A stretch of 36,990 nucleotides of DNA from Phycisphaerae bacterium (GTDB taxonomy: Bacteria > Planctomycetota > Phycisphaerae > Phycisphaerales > SM1A02), in the NCBI GenBank assembly GCA_016795035.1, contig JAEUIT010000091.1:1-36990 (forward strand), in the 5' to 3' direction. The translations under genes and the position numbers were made by a program. Below the pieces are notes generated by a model. That model was given only the letters and a program-made list of their open reading frames with translations. It made no database searches and was not told the DNA's origin. This document shows, piece by piece, positions 25,401 to 33,499 of the stretch; within the stretch, counting starts at the first letter, position 1; each line of letters begins with the position of its first letter.

Positions 25401-26997
25401 TCTCGGCGGAGAGGCGGTTCGTGTCGAGCGACGTCACGCTCGTGCGCGGCACGTCGTTCGTCGCGGCCAAAGCGCTCTGCGTTGCAGGCATGGCCACGGC
25501 CGCCATCGCATGCGCCGACGGCATGTCGAGCGCCGTCGAGAAGCAGTCGTCGGCGGCGAGGCACTCGGCGAACGCCGAGAACTCGTCGAACTTGGCGTTC
25601 GAGAAGGCGGTCTCGGCGCGCGACGCGATCGTGCGGAGCGCGTTCGTGAAGCCCTTCATCTCCTCGGCGAGGGACTGACGCACGGTGGACGAGATCGTCT
25701 CGACGACGTGGCTCGCCGGGCTCAGCTCGCGGCGCACCAGCGACTCCCACGGCGCGAGGCGGGTGAGGAGGGCGTCGAGCTCGGTCTGCATCGCCCGCAT
25801 CGCGGCGGAGCGCGCCTCGGCGGTGCGCGACGCCTCGACGAAGTCCTGCATCTCGTGGCCGAGCGCGGCGCGCGTCGTGATGCAGCGCTCGACGAGCTGC
25901 GAGAGCTCGCTCTGGAGCTCGCGCGTCGTGGCCGCGGCGTCGTCGGCGAGCCGCTTGCTGTCGGCAGCCTCGGCGGCGATCAGGTCCTTGAGCGTGGTGG
26001 CGGTGCCGACCGTGCCGAGGAGGCCGTCGGCGGCTTCGGCGCTCTGGCGATTGAGCTGACGGAGCCGTTCGTCGGCGCGGGCGATCGTCGCCTCGACGCT
26101 CGTCGCGCGGTGCTCGATCTCGCCGAGAAGCGCCCGCACGCGGGTTTCGGCGTCGTGGAGTTCGTGCACGTTCGGCGAGGGAGCGACCGTCCGCTCGCTG
26201 ACGACGCGATCGAGCTTCGCGGCGAAGCCCGCGGCCATCTCGTCCGCGAAGCGGCGGAGCTCGTCGCGGGCCGGGCCGTACTTCGCCTCGATGCTGCGTT
26301 CCGCGGCGGAGAGACGCTCGTCGACGAGTCGCGCGATCTGCTCGTTCGCGGCCCGCAGGCGTTCGTCGAGGAAGCCCATCGCCTCGGTGACGCGACGCTC
26401 GAGCGCCTCGGTCGCGCTTCGGATGCGCATCTCTCCCTGTTGCACGACCTGCATCAGGTGCGCCTGCGCCTGCGCGTGCACGGTGGCTTGCACCTGCATC
26501 GCGATCTGCTGGAGCGCCTGCGGATTGAGTTGCGACAGGAGCTGCGCCTGCACGTGGCCGGCGGTCTGCTGCGCGCGGTCGATCTGGACGTCGAACGCCT
26601 GCAGCATGCGCACGCCGAGACGCAGCCGCTCCTGGAGGTCGGCCGCGGATTGCGTGGCGGCGGTGGTGGCGTCGAGCGTGGTCCGGGCGAGGCGCTCGAG
26701 TTCGCCGATCGACATCTCGGCGCGGCTCACGAGATCGCCGAGGCGAGGGTCGGCGTGGCCGTTCGGATAGCCGTGCCCGTTGGCATGCCCGGTCGGGTGC
26801 CCGGTGGGGTGCCCGTTGGGCGCGCTCCATGACGTCGGGCGCGGCGCGCCGTTCGGAGCTGAAACGCTGAGTGCGCCGTCCATCGGCGCCGACGGCGCCG
26901 GGGCGCCGTGGGAGTGGCCGTTCAGGTGGCTGGTGGCGGGATGTGCAGGAAGGGAGCCGTTCGAGGCTCCGCCGTTCGGGGAGGGACCGTGATGCAT
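25357..26997 (-). CDS. Long coiled-coil protein with Asn-Gly-His-rich head
   Basis: A 546-aa protein with no membrane segment or signal peptide. Residues 1 to about 85 are low complexity, rich in Asn, Gly, His and Pro, with repeated NGH/TGH units (NGHPTGHPTGHANGHGYP). The rest is almost all helical with heptad character and many Ala, Glu, Gln and Arg: LVSRAEMSIGELERLARTTL, LQERLRLGVRMLQAFDVQID, VDERLSAAERSIEAKYGP and VEATIARADERLRQLNRQS. This resembles methyl-accepting or cytoskeletal rod proteins, but no known domain is recognised. A structural, filament-like or chromosome/cell-envelope role is possible but not shown. The His-rich head could bind metal. It converges and overlaps with the DUF1570 gene. 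Confidence 0.78.
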   Translation of the reverse strand: MHHGPSPNGGASNGSLPAHPATSHLNGHSHGAPAPSAPMDGALSVSAPNGAPRPTSWSAPNGHPTGHPTGHANGHGYPNGHADPRLGDLVSRAEMSIGELERLARTTLDATTAATQSAADLQERLRLGVRMLQAFDVQIDRAQQTAGHVQAQLLSQLNPQALQQIAMQVQATVHAQAQAHLMQVVQQGEMRIRSATEALERRVTEAMGFLDERLRAANEQIARLVDERLSAAERSIEAKYGPARDELRRFADEMAAGFAAKLDRVVSERTVAPSPNVHELHDAETRVRALLGEIEHRATSVEATIARADERLRQLNRQSAEAADGLLGTVGTATTLKDLIAAEAADSKRLADDAAATTRELQSELSQLVERCITTRAALGHEMQDFVEASRTAEARSAAMRAMQTELDALLTRLAPWESLVRRELSPASHVVETISSTVRQSLAEEMKGFTNALRTIASRAETAFSNAKFDEFSAFAECLAADDCFSTALDMPSAHAMAAVAMPATQSALAATNDVPRTSVTSLDTNRLSAEIMALDQTSLLRPLR

Positions 26998-27091
26998 GCG
27001 GCGTTACCGGAGAGGGGCGACAACGCGAGCGCTCGGCGCGCCGGAGCCTCCGCGACAGGAGGGGAGCCGGCGGGGTGAGGTGCCGCGCGCA

Positions 27092-27113
27092 GACCATGGG
27101 ACAACCCATGGTC
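27092..27113. promoter_or_regulatory. Perfect 9-base inverted repeat, possible operator
   Basis: GACCATGGG, a four-base spacer and CCCATGGTC form a perfect inverted repeat, 95 bases upstream of the coiled-coil gene start and 88 bases downstream of the YihY stop. There is no T tract, so an operator or dimeric-regulator site is more likely than a terminator. Confidence 0.5.
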
Positions 27114-27200
27114 CGAGAAGGGTTTTCGGCCAGTCAGGCGAGTGCCGTCGATGAATTGCGCGACTTCTCCGCGAATCGTCCGAACAAACGCCGTACGGCG

Positions 27201-28607
27201 CTACGCCGAGGCGATCGGCTGCATCGAAGCCGCCAAGGACGATTCCCCGAGCGCGGACAGTTGGGCGTCGCGAAGCTTCGTCTCGAGCGGCGTCGGCGGA
27301 TCGGTGCGGTCAAGCGCCGTCCACGTCGCTCGCAGGACGTCGGCCACGCGGATCGCGTCGGCGGGACGGGCCATCGTGATCGCGTCGGACGGCTCCTCGT
27401 CGACGCGCTCGTCGAGGCGCCGCACGAGCCCGGCGTCCTCGAGGATGTCGACGATGAGCGAGGCCTGCGAGAGGGGAAGGCGCGAGACCGTCGCGACTTC
27501 GGCGATCGTGCTCGTGCGTCCGTCGCCGAAGCGCTCGGCGACGTGCTCGAGCGCCCGCAACGTGGAGGCGCCGTCGGGATGCGCCGGCGCGTCCTCCATG
27601 CGGGCCCGCCCGCGGAAGGCCTGCAGGAGCGCGGCGACTTCGGCGCCGAAGAGGATCACGAGCCACATCATGTACACCCAGAACATGAAGAGCGGAATGA
27701 GGCCGAGCGAGCCGTAGAGCGCGCTCACGCCGAACGCCTTCGACAGGTAGAGGCCGAACGTCGCCTTTCCGATCTGGATGAGCACCGCGCCGACGAAGGA
27801 GCCGATGAGCGCGGGGCGGAACGACACGCGCGCGGTGGGAATCGTGAGGTACGCGCCGAGGAGGACGAGCCAGATGACGCTGACCGATCCGAGCACGCGC
27901 AGGATGGTCTCGAGGATGCTCCAGCCCTTCACGACGTCGTCGACCCACGCGAACTTCGCGAGCGCCCACGGCAGTGCGCCGAGAAGAAGCGGACCGACGG
28001 TGAGGACGAACCAGTACACGAGGATGCGCCGCATCCACGAGCGCCCGACCTGCGAGCGGTAGATGACGTTGAAGGCGTCCTCGATCGTCACCAAGATCCA
28101 GATCGCGGACAGTGCAACGAGGAGAAAGCCGGTGAAGCCGAGCGCGGCGATGTTCAGCGTGTTCGCGAAGCCGACGAGCTGCATGAGCCAGGCGTCGAGG
28201 CCGATCGAACTCGCGGTCGTGCCGTCGCCGGCGGCCACGGAGATGCTGACTGTGTTGAGGCCGAGCGATTGGAAGAATCGCTCGATCGTCGGGAGAAACG
28301 ACTCGCCGAGCGCCGCCTTCGCGATGAGCGTGACGACGACGAGCACCGGCACGAGCCCGAAGAGCGTGCGGAAGGCGAGCGCCGACGCGATCTGCGGCGC
28401 GCGATCCTCGCGGAGGTGCCGCAGGCAGAAGGTCGCGATGTCGGCGGCGTCGCCGATCGAGACGCGGCCGAGGCGCACGTTGTGGAGCGGCGCGAGGAGC
28501 TCCATCAGCCACGCGTCGGCGCCATGGACGCGCCGCGCCTCGCGGGCGTAGCGCCGCGCGTCACTCGGCTCTTTTTTCACGTTCGGATGTGCGGCGGGAG
28601 CCTGCAT
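27201..28607 (-). CDS. YihY/BrkB-family (UPF0761) inner-membrane protein
   Basis: A 468-aa membrane protein. The family core (about 60-335) has the typical start APQIASALAFRTLFGLVPVL and about six helices, including GFLLVALSAIWILVTIEDAFNVIY-type sequence, ILVYWFVLTVGPLLLGALPW, SVIWLVLLGAYLTIPTARVS, FRPALIGSFVGAVLIQIGK and SLGLIPLFMFWVYMMWLVIL with FGAEVAAL. A C-terminal soluble extension of about 120 aa (TLRALEHVAERFGDGRTSTI, then VATVSRLPLSQASLIVDILE) looks like a winged-helix domain, found in longer members. Role unknown; the old RNase BN name is wrong. The start at 28607 lies 47 bases inside the preceding gene; an ATG at 28505 is an alternative. Confidence 0.88.
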   Translation of the reverse strand: MQAPAAHPNVKKEPSDARRYAREARRVHGADAWLMELLAPLHNVRLGRVSIGDAADIATFCLRHLREDRAPQIASALAFRTLFGLVPVLVVVTLIAKAALGESFLPTIERFFQSLGLNTVSISVAAGDGTTASSIGLDAWLMQLVGFANTLNIAALGFTGFLLVALSAIWILVTIEDAFNVIYRSQVGRSWMRRILVYWFVLTVGPLLLGALPWALAKFAWVDDVVKGWSILETILRVLGSVSVIWLVLLGAYLTIPTARVSFRPALIGSFVGAVLIQIGKATFGLYLSKAFGVSALYGSLGLIPLFMFWVYMMWLVILFGAEVAALLQAFRGRARMEDAPAHPDGASTLRALEHVAERFGDGRTSTIAEVATVSRLPLSQASLIVDILEDAGLVRRLDERVDEEPSDAITMARPADAIRVADVLRATWTALDRTDPPTPLETKLRDAQLSALGESSLAASMQPIASA

Positions 28608-30879
28608 CGAGGAAGAGTCCGTGGAGCGTGCTTTGGGCGGGAAGGGTGGCGTTCAGGGTGCCGGTTCGGACCGTCGTTCCGGCCTGGCGCCCGGTGGACC
28701 ATCGGTCGTTTCCGTCGCCGAGGTCGAGGAGAAGCGAGAAGGAGAGGACGCCGCCGACGGGGGGCGGCGCGAAGTAGTGATACTCGTTCCTTCCGGAGGC
28801 GCCTTGCGCGCTTTCATGCGTCGCCTCGTAGGAATCGTTGCCCGACCCGTCGACGAGGAACGCGATCGCCTGCTGGGCCGCGCTTCCCTGCGTGAGGTCG
28901 GTCCCGCGGTAGGAGTCGTCGCCGGCGCGGTCGATGAGCGCGGCGACCGACTGATCCCAGGCCGCACCCTGGAGCGCCGGCATCGTGCCCAGGTACCGGT
29001 CGTTGCCGCCGTCGTCGAGGAGAACGCCCGCCGCCTGATGGGCCGCGAAGCCCTGGGCGTAGCGCACGCCGTCGTACTCGTCGTTGCCGGCGCGATCGGC
29101 AAGGACTCCGAGGCCGAAGAAGTAGCCGCCGCCCTGGCCGAACTCGCCCGACTCGTAACGGTCGTTACCGGCGAGATCGACGAGCGCGCCCACGCCGCCC
29201 GACGCGAAGCGGCGGATCCCGACGCCGAGGCCTTGGCTGAAGCTCGAGACCGCGTCCTTCGTGCCGTACTCGCTCGGCCGCGTGCCGCGGGCGAGGTAGC
29301 GGTCGTTGCCCGCCGCATCGAGAAGGACGCCGAAGCCGCGCGGGCCGCCGCAGCCTTGCGCGAACGAGTCGCTGCGATACTCGTCGTTGCCGCCGCGGTC
29401 CGCGATCGCGCCCACGCCCCATGCCGCCGCGCCGAGCGCCCACGTGCCTCCGCGGTACGTGTCGTCGCCCGCATCGTCGACGATCGCGCCCGCCCCGAAG
29501 ATGCCGGCGCCGTGCATGGCGTCGCCGAGGTAGCGATCGCTCCCGGCGCGGTCGACGACGACGAACGCGCCGCACACGCCGCAGCCGAAGCCCTGCGTCG
29601 CGGAGGCGACATACTCGTCGTTGCCGCCCGCGTCGAGGATCGCGCGAACGCCGACCGCGAGCGACGCGAGGCGATACGAGTCGTCGCCCCCGAGATCGAT
29701 CACGCCGGCGACGCGTGACACGTCGTACGCGTTCGGGCCGGCGCCCCCGACCACGATCCAGCCGACGCCCGGCACGTCGCGGCACGCGAGGATGTCGCCC
29801 TCGACGGCCAGCGCGAGCGCGGGATCGAGCGCGGTCGGCGTGGCCGCCGCGAGCGTCGAGAGATCGAGGGCGCTCAGGTCGAGCGCCGCGAGCGCGGCCA
29901 CGAGCCCTCCGAGGTCGACCTCGGCGCCGCGGCGGATGACGGCGAGCGTCTCAAGGGCGTGCGGCCCTTCCACGAGAAGCGAGTCGCGCATGCGTCGGAT
30001 GCTCGACGTTGCAGCCATGGCGAACTCCACGTTGCCATAGCAGTCGCCGAGGGCCCGCTCGGCCGCGCGGCGCGCGGCCTCGAGCGTCGCCGCGAGGGCG
30101 TCGACCGCGCTCGACGTTGCAGGCGGCGCGGCGCGCGGCGCCGGCACGTCGAGCGCGTAGGCCGCGGCCGCGGCGAGCCCGGGAATCGGGCGTTCCGCCG
30201 CGCCCGCGCAGCGGGCCGCGAGTGCGGCGCCGAGCGCGTCGATCGAAGTCGGATCCTCGAGCGCGGCCGTCACGTGCCCGAGGCGGCAGGGGTCGATCTG
30301 GGTGCGCGAGACGGCGTGCAGCGAGGCGCGGAGCGCGTCGAGCTCGCCGACGAGCCCCGTCTCGCGCAGGCCGGTCGCGAAGGCGCCGTCGCCCCTGGGC
30401 GCAAGGAGCTGCGGCGCGGGCGGAGCGAACGCCGGCGCGGCGGCGGGTCCGCCGAACGTGCCGCGCCAGCGGGCGGGATCGTCGACCACGACCTCAAGCC
30501 GGCGGACGTCCGGCTCGAAGAGATCTTTCCCGCGATCGGCGGGCGAGGGCACCAGGTACGTTCGTTCGCGGGCGCGGCGCCATTCGATCGTGAGCCGATC
30601 GCCCGGCGCCGAAGCGGCCAGCGCGGCCGCGAGCGTTGCAGCCGACGCGGGCCGTCCGGCGATCGTCACCACGAGATCGGGCCGGGCGAGGTCCGCCGAC
30701 TCGATTCCGCGCCCGTCGAGCGGACCGGGATCGATCCAGCGCACGACGCAGCCGACGTCCGCGACGTCCTCGACGACGAGGCCGAGATAGCCATCGCCCC
30801 GCGTCGGCGCCGTGAGCGCCGCTGCGGTCACGCACGCCGTCCAGAGGAGTGGGCAGGGCAGCGTTGGCATCGATTCCAT
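28561..30879 (-). CDS. Secreted PDZ protein with RTX-like Asn/Asp-Asp-x-Tyr repeats
   Basis: A 772-aa exported protein. The signal peptide is about 1-24 (PTLPCPLLWTACVTAAALTA). A PDZ-like domain (about 30-110) has GYLGLVVEDV and WIDPGPLDGRGIE. A mostly helical Ala-rich middle follows. From about 390 to 730 there are eleven to twelve repeats of about 26 aa with the core (L/I)xDxxG(N/D)D(E/R/S)Y, then x8-10 Q-G, then G-x-G-x-(L/I/V): for example LVDLAGNDRYESGEFGQGGG and LADRAGNDEYDGVRYAQGF. The G-(N/D)-D motif resembles calcium-binding RTX nonapeptides but in a longer period, suggesting a calcium-stabilised solenoid. It starts 34 bases from the divergent pseudouridine synthase gene. ATG 30870 is an alternative start. 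Confidence 0.82.
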   Translation of the reverse strand: MESMPTLPCPLLWTACVTAAALTAPTRGDGYLGLVVEDVADVGCVVRWIDPGPLDGRGIESADLARPDLVVTIAGRPASAATLAAALAASAPGDRLTIEWRRARERTYLVPSPADRGKDLFEPDVRRLEVVVDDPARWRGTFGGPAAAPAFAPPAPQLLAPRGDGAFATGLRETGLVGELDALRASLHAVSRTQIDPCRLGHVTAALEDPTSIDALGAALAARCAGAAERPIPGLAAAAAYALDVPAPRAAPPATSSAVDALAATLEAARRAAERALGDCYGNVEFAMAATSSIRRMRDSLLVEGPHALETLAVIRRGAEVDLGGLVAALAALDLSALDLSTLAAATPTALDPALALAVEGDILACRDVPGVGWIVVGGAGPNAYDVSRVAGVIDLGGDDSYRLASLAVGVRAILDAGGNDEYVASATQGFGCGVCGAFVVVDRAGSDRYLGDAMHGAGIFGAGAIVDDAGDDTYRGGTWALGAAAWGVGAIADRGGNDEYRSDSFAQGCGGPRGFGVLLDAAGNDRYLARGTRPSEYGTKDAVSSFSQGLGVGIRRFASGGVGALVDLAGNDRYESGEFGQGGGYFFGLGVLADRAGNDEYDGVRYAQGFAAHQAAGVLLDDGGNDRYLGTMPALQGAAWDQSVAALIDRAGDDSYRGTDLTQGSAAQQAIAFLVDGSGNDSYEATHESAQGASGRNEYHYFAPPPVGGVLSFSLLLDLGDGNDRWSTGRQAGTTVRTGTLNATLPAQSTLHGLFLDAGSRRTSEREKRAE

Positions 30880-30913
30880 GCTATCGCTCACGCGTCCTCT
30901 ACAATCGCCGCCG

Positions 30914-31708
30914 ATGCCTCGCCCCGGCCGGAAGCGCCAACACTCGTACGCCCTCGACACCCGCGGTCCTCGCTTGCAGAAAGTGCTCGCCGAGGCGGGA
31001 TACGGCTCGCGCCGCGCCTGCGAGGAGCTGATCGAGTCGGGCTCCGTCACCGTCAACCGGCAGGTGGTCGACTCGCTTCCTGCGTGGGTCAATCCCGACG
31101 AGGACGTGATCTGCGTGCACGGCCGGCCGCTCAAGCGGAAGGAGAAGCACGTCTACATCATGCTTTTCAAGCCGCGCGGCGTCGTCAGCACGAACAGCGA
31201 CCCCGAAGGCCGCACCCGCGCGATCGACCTCGTGAAGCATCCGGACCGCCCGCGACTCTATCCCGTCGGGCGGCTCGACCTCGACTCGAGCGGGCTCCTT
31301 CTTCTCACGAACGACGGCGAATTGGCGAATCGCCTTACGCACCCGAGATACGAGGTGCACAAGGGCTACGAGGTCGTCGTCGGCGGATCGCTCACCGACG
31401 AGGAAGTCGCGAAGCTCGAGGAAGGCATCTTCCTCGCGGAGAAGGACGGCGACGGCAGCCGCACCCGCGAGACGCAGCTCACGCTCCTCAAGCGCGACCG
31501 GACGCGCACCATGCTCTACATGGAGTTGCGCGAAGGCCGCAACCGCCAGGTGCGCCGCATGCTCCTCAAGGTCGGCCATCCGGTGAAGAAGCTCCGCCGC
31601 GTGCGCATGGGTCCGTTGCAGCTCAAGGGCCTCGCGGTCGGCGAGTGGCGCGAGCTCACCGCCAAGGAATTGCGCGAGCTTCGCGCCGCCGCGCGGGCCA
31701 CCGACTGA
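30914..31708 (+). CDS. RsuA/RluB-type pseudouridine synthase
   Basis: RNA pseudouridine synthase of 264 aa. An N-terminal S4 RNA-binding domain (about 19-75: RLQKVLAEAGYGSRRACEEL and SGSVTVNRQVVDS) is followed by the catalytic domain. The catalytic aspartate is Asp122 in YPVGRLDLDSSGLLLLTNDG. Other family motifs are YIMLFKPRGVVST, NRLTHPRYEVHKGYEV, and the C-terminal EGRNRQVRRMLLKVGHPV with KLRRVRMGPLQL. RluB modifies 23S rRNA in the peptidyl-transferase region and RsuA modifies 16S; the class is clear but the exact target is not. The ATG at 30914 sits 34 bases from the divergent RTX-like gene, so promoters must overlap coding sequence. Confidence 0.93.
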   Translation: MPRPGRKRQHSYALDTRGPRLQKVLAEAGYGSRRACEELIESGSVTVNRQVVDSLPAWVNPDEDVICVHGRPLKRKEKHVYIMLFKPRGVVSTNSDPEGRTRAIDLVKHPDRPRLYPVGRLDLDSSGLLLLTNDGELANRLTHPRYEVHKGYEVVVGGSLTDEEVAKLEEGIFLAEKDGDGSRTRETQLTLLKRDRTRTMLYMELREGRNRQVRRMLLKVGHPVKKLRRVRMGPLQLKGLAVGEWRELTAKELRELRAAARATD

Positions 31709-31745
31709 TCACGAACCCCACTCACTCCACGTTTCAGCTCTTCCT

Positions 31746-31985
31746 ATGCCCATCTACGAATACGAGTGCCGCGAAGACGGCGAAGTCATCGAGCTCCTTC
31801 GGTCCATGCGCGACGCCGACCTCCCGGTCGAAGATCCGAAGGGTCGCGGTCGCATGTTCGTGCGCAAGCACTCGGTGTTCGGCGTTGCAGGCGGAACGCC
31901 GGGAGTGGGCGTCGGCGGGGGCGGCCATGTGCACAGCGGCCCGTGCTGTCCGTGCGGCAAGCCGTCGAACCAGTGCGGAGCGGGC
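31746..31985 (+). CDS. FmdB-like small protein with displaced cysteines
   Basis: An 80-aa protein (stop at 31986-31988) that begins like FmdB/CxxC putative regulators (MPIYEYEC...). The family's zinc ribbon should have two CxxC pairs. Here only the first Cys of pair one is kept (YECREDGEV) and pair two is replaced (VEDPKGRGR). New cysteines lie in the C-terminus (HSGPCCPCGKPSNQCG) after a Gly/Val/His-rich linker (GVGVGGGGHVHS). It may bind metal through a rearranged site. The next gene starts directly after its stop, so the two are coupled. Confidence 0.72.
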
Positions 31986-31988
31986 TGA

Positions 31989-32744
31989 GTGATCCTGCAC
32001 GGCGTGGACTTCTCCGGGGCGGACGGCGGCGGCGCCGCCAAGATCCGCATCGTCGAGCGCGACTTCGCCAAGCCGCGCGGCCCGATCGTGTCGCGCGGCC
32101 GCGCCGATCGGCGCGGTCTCCTGCGGCAGATTCGCGAGCGGGCGACGGACGGGCGGCGCCACGTCTGGCGCATCGACGCGCCCTTCTCGCTGCCGATCGA
32201 GACGCTCGACGAGTTCCACGTGCCGCACGACTGGATGGCGATGGCGCGATGGATGCGCGACTTCGGCTCGCCGCGCGGCTGGCGCCACGACATCCGTTCG
32301 GTCTCGCGCCGCGAGCCGAAGCGCGAGTGCGACCGTGCCGAGCGCACGCCGATGGCGCCGATGAATCTCCGCGTCTTCAAGCAGACGTGGACGTTGATCG
32401 CGGAAGTGCTCCTGCCGCTCGCCGAGGAAGGCGTGCGCATCGAGCCGGTGATGCCGGGCGACCCGACGGCTGCAACGACGATCTGTGAAGGCTGCCCCGC
32501 CTCCACGTTGCATCGCTTCGGCTGGCCGACGCGGGCGTACAAGGGCGGCGGCGATCCCCCGGCGCTCGTGCGCGAGTCGATCGTCGCAAGCCTCCGCCGC
32601 GACGGCATGACGATCCCCGACGCGCTCGCCGCCGAGGCGATCGCCGACACCGAAGGCGACCTCCTCGACGCGATGATCCTGGTCACGCCGCCGGTGCAGA
32701 CGGTCGTCCCGCGCGAGGCGACGATCGAGGCGTGGGTGTATTGA
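31989..32744 (+). CDS. DUF429-like protein (predicted RNase H-fold)
   Basis: A 251-aa soluble protein starting at GTG 31989, right after the FmdB-like stop. The N-terminal GVDFSGADGGGAAKI, middle WRIDAPFSLPIE and late ADTEGDLLDAMIL place acidic residues at the positions expected for an RNase-H-like fold, as in DUF429. It also contains a short Cys pair (ICEGCPAST). Catalysis is not established for the family. Alternative start codons are not needed: the GTG gives an immediate family N-terminus. Confidence 0.7.
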   Translation: MILHGVDFSGADGGGAAKIRIVERDFAKPRGPIVSRGRADRRGLLRQIRERATDGRRHVWRIDAPFSLPIETLDEFHVPHDWMAMARWMRDFGSPRGWRHDIRSVSRREPKRECDRAERTPMAPMNLRVFKQTWTLIAEVLLPLAEEGVRIEPVMPGDPTAATTICEGCPASTLHRFGWPTRAYKGGGDPPALVRESIVASLRRDGMTIPDALAAEAIADTEGDLLDAMILVTPPVQTVVPREATIEAWVY

Positions 32745-32752
32745 AAGACATT

Positions 32753-32850
32753 GGGAGTCAGGAGCCAGGACTCAGGAGTGAGTGGAAGAGCACAGTCTTG
32801 AGCGCGAGTGCCTTTCATCACTGACTCCTGAATCCTCAATCCTGACTCCT
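32753..32850. repeat. GGAGTCA-heptad inverted repeat, copy C
   Basis: Left arm: GGGAGTCA, GGAGCCA, GGACTCA, then GGAGTGAGTGGAAGAGCAC. Right arm: CATCACTGACTCC, TGAATCC, TCAATCC, TGACTCC. It lies between the convergent DUF429-like and DinB genes, where it could also act as a bidirectional transcript end. Confidence 0.85.
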
Positions 32851-32869
32851 GCGGCCGAAGGCCGCTTTC

Positions 32870-33406
32870 TCACCATCTGTAATGCATCCTCAGCCACTCG
32901 ATCTGCCCGGTGTGGTGCGCGCCGTGCCAGGCGTATTGCGCGAGGACGAGCCAGAGCGGGACGTCGCGATTCTGCTGCGGGTGGAAGTACGCGCGGTCGA
33001 AGTCCTTCGGCGACATCGCCTTCGCGAGGCCGACCAGGCGCGTGAGCGTCGCGTCGAAGATCGTGACCGAGAGCATGTGGTCCGCGTGCACGCTGTCGGT
33101 GAGCCGCGCGAACTCGGTCTCGTTGTACGGCGCGACGGTGGGGCGGTCGTCGGTGAGCGCGAGCCGCCAGCGGAAGTGGAGCTGCGACGTGCTGTCGGCG
33201 AGGTGGTGCACGATCTGGCGCACGGTCCAGTTGCGGTAGCGCGTCGCCAACTCCGCGTTGCCGAGGCCGCGGATCGCGTCGCGAAGGCGCATCGGTTGAC
33301 CGGCGAGGGCCTCGATGTGCGCGGCGACGAGTCCCATGTCCTTCGCGGCGGGGGCCTCGAACGATCCGGCCGGATACTCCGGCGCGTGATGGGTGGGCGT
33401 GGTCAT
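32870..33406 (-). CDS. DinB-family protein (YfiT/BstA-like putative metal-dependent hydrolase or transferase)
   Basis: A 178-aa protein with the four-helix DinB fold. The metal-binding histidines are in WTVRQIVHHLADSTSQLHF and in the last helix AWHGAHHTGQIEWLRMHY, the YfiT pattern. The N-terminal AHIEALAGQPMRLRDAIRGL is also typical of the group, which includes bacillithiol-S-transferases; the thiol used here is unknown. ATG at 33406. It is transcribed toward the DUF429-like gene and divergently from the propeller gene (93-base gap). Confidence 0.88.
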   Translation of the reverse strand: MTTPTHHAPEYPAGSFEAPAAKDMGLVAAHIEALAGQPMRLRDAIRGLGNAELATRYRNWTVRQIVHHLADSTSQLHFRWRLALTDDRPTVAPYNETEFARLTDSVHADHMLSVTIFDATLTRLVGLAKAMSPKDFDRAYFHPQQNRDVPLWLVLAQYAWHGAHHTGQIEWLRMHYRW

Positions 33407-33499
33407 GCGCGGAGCGTACGGCACGGCGCGGGCTTGTGACGGACGCGTGACGCGTGGGACGTGGCGGACGACGCCGTCACGAAGTACGTTCGAGCCGCC

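Noticed and set aside
26871..28895. A 674-codon plus-strand frame over the YihY gene
   Set aside because: Highly charged shadow sequence without any family signature.
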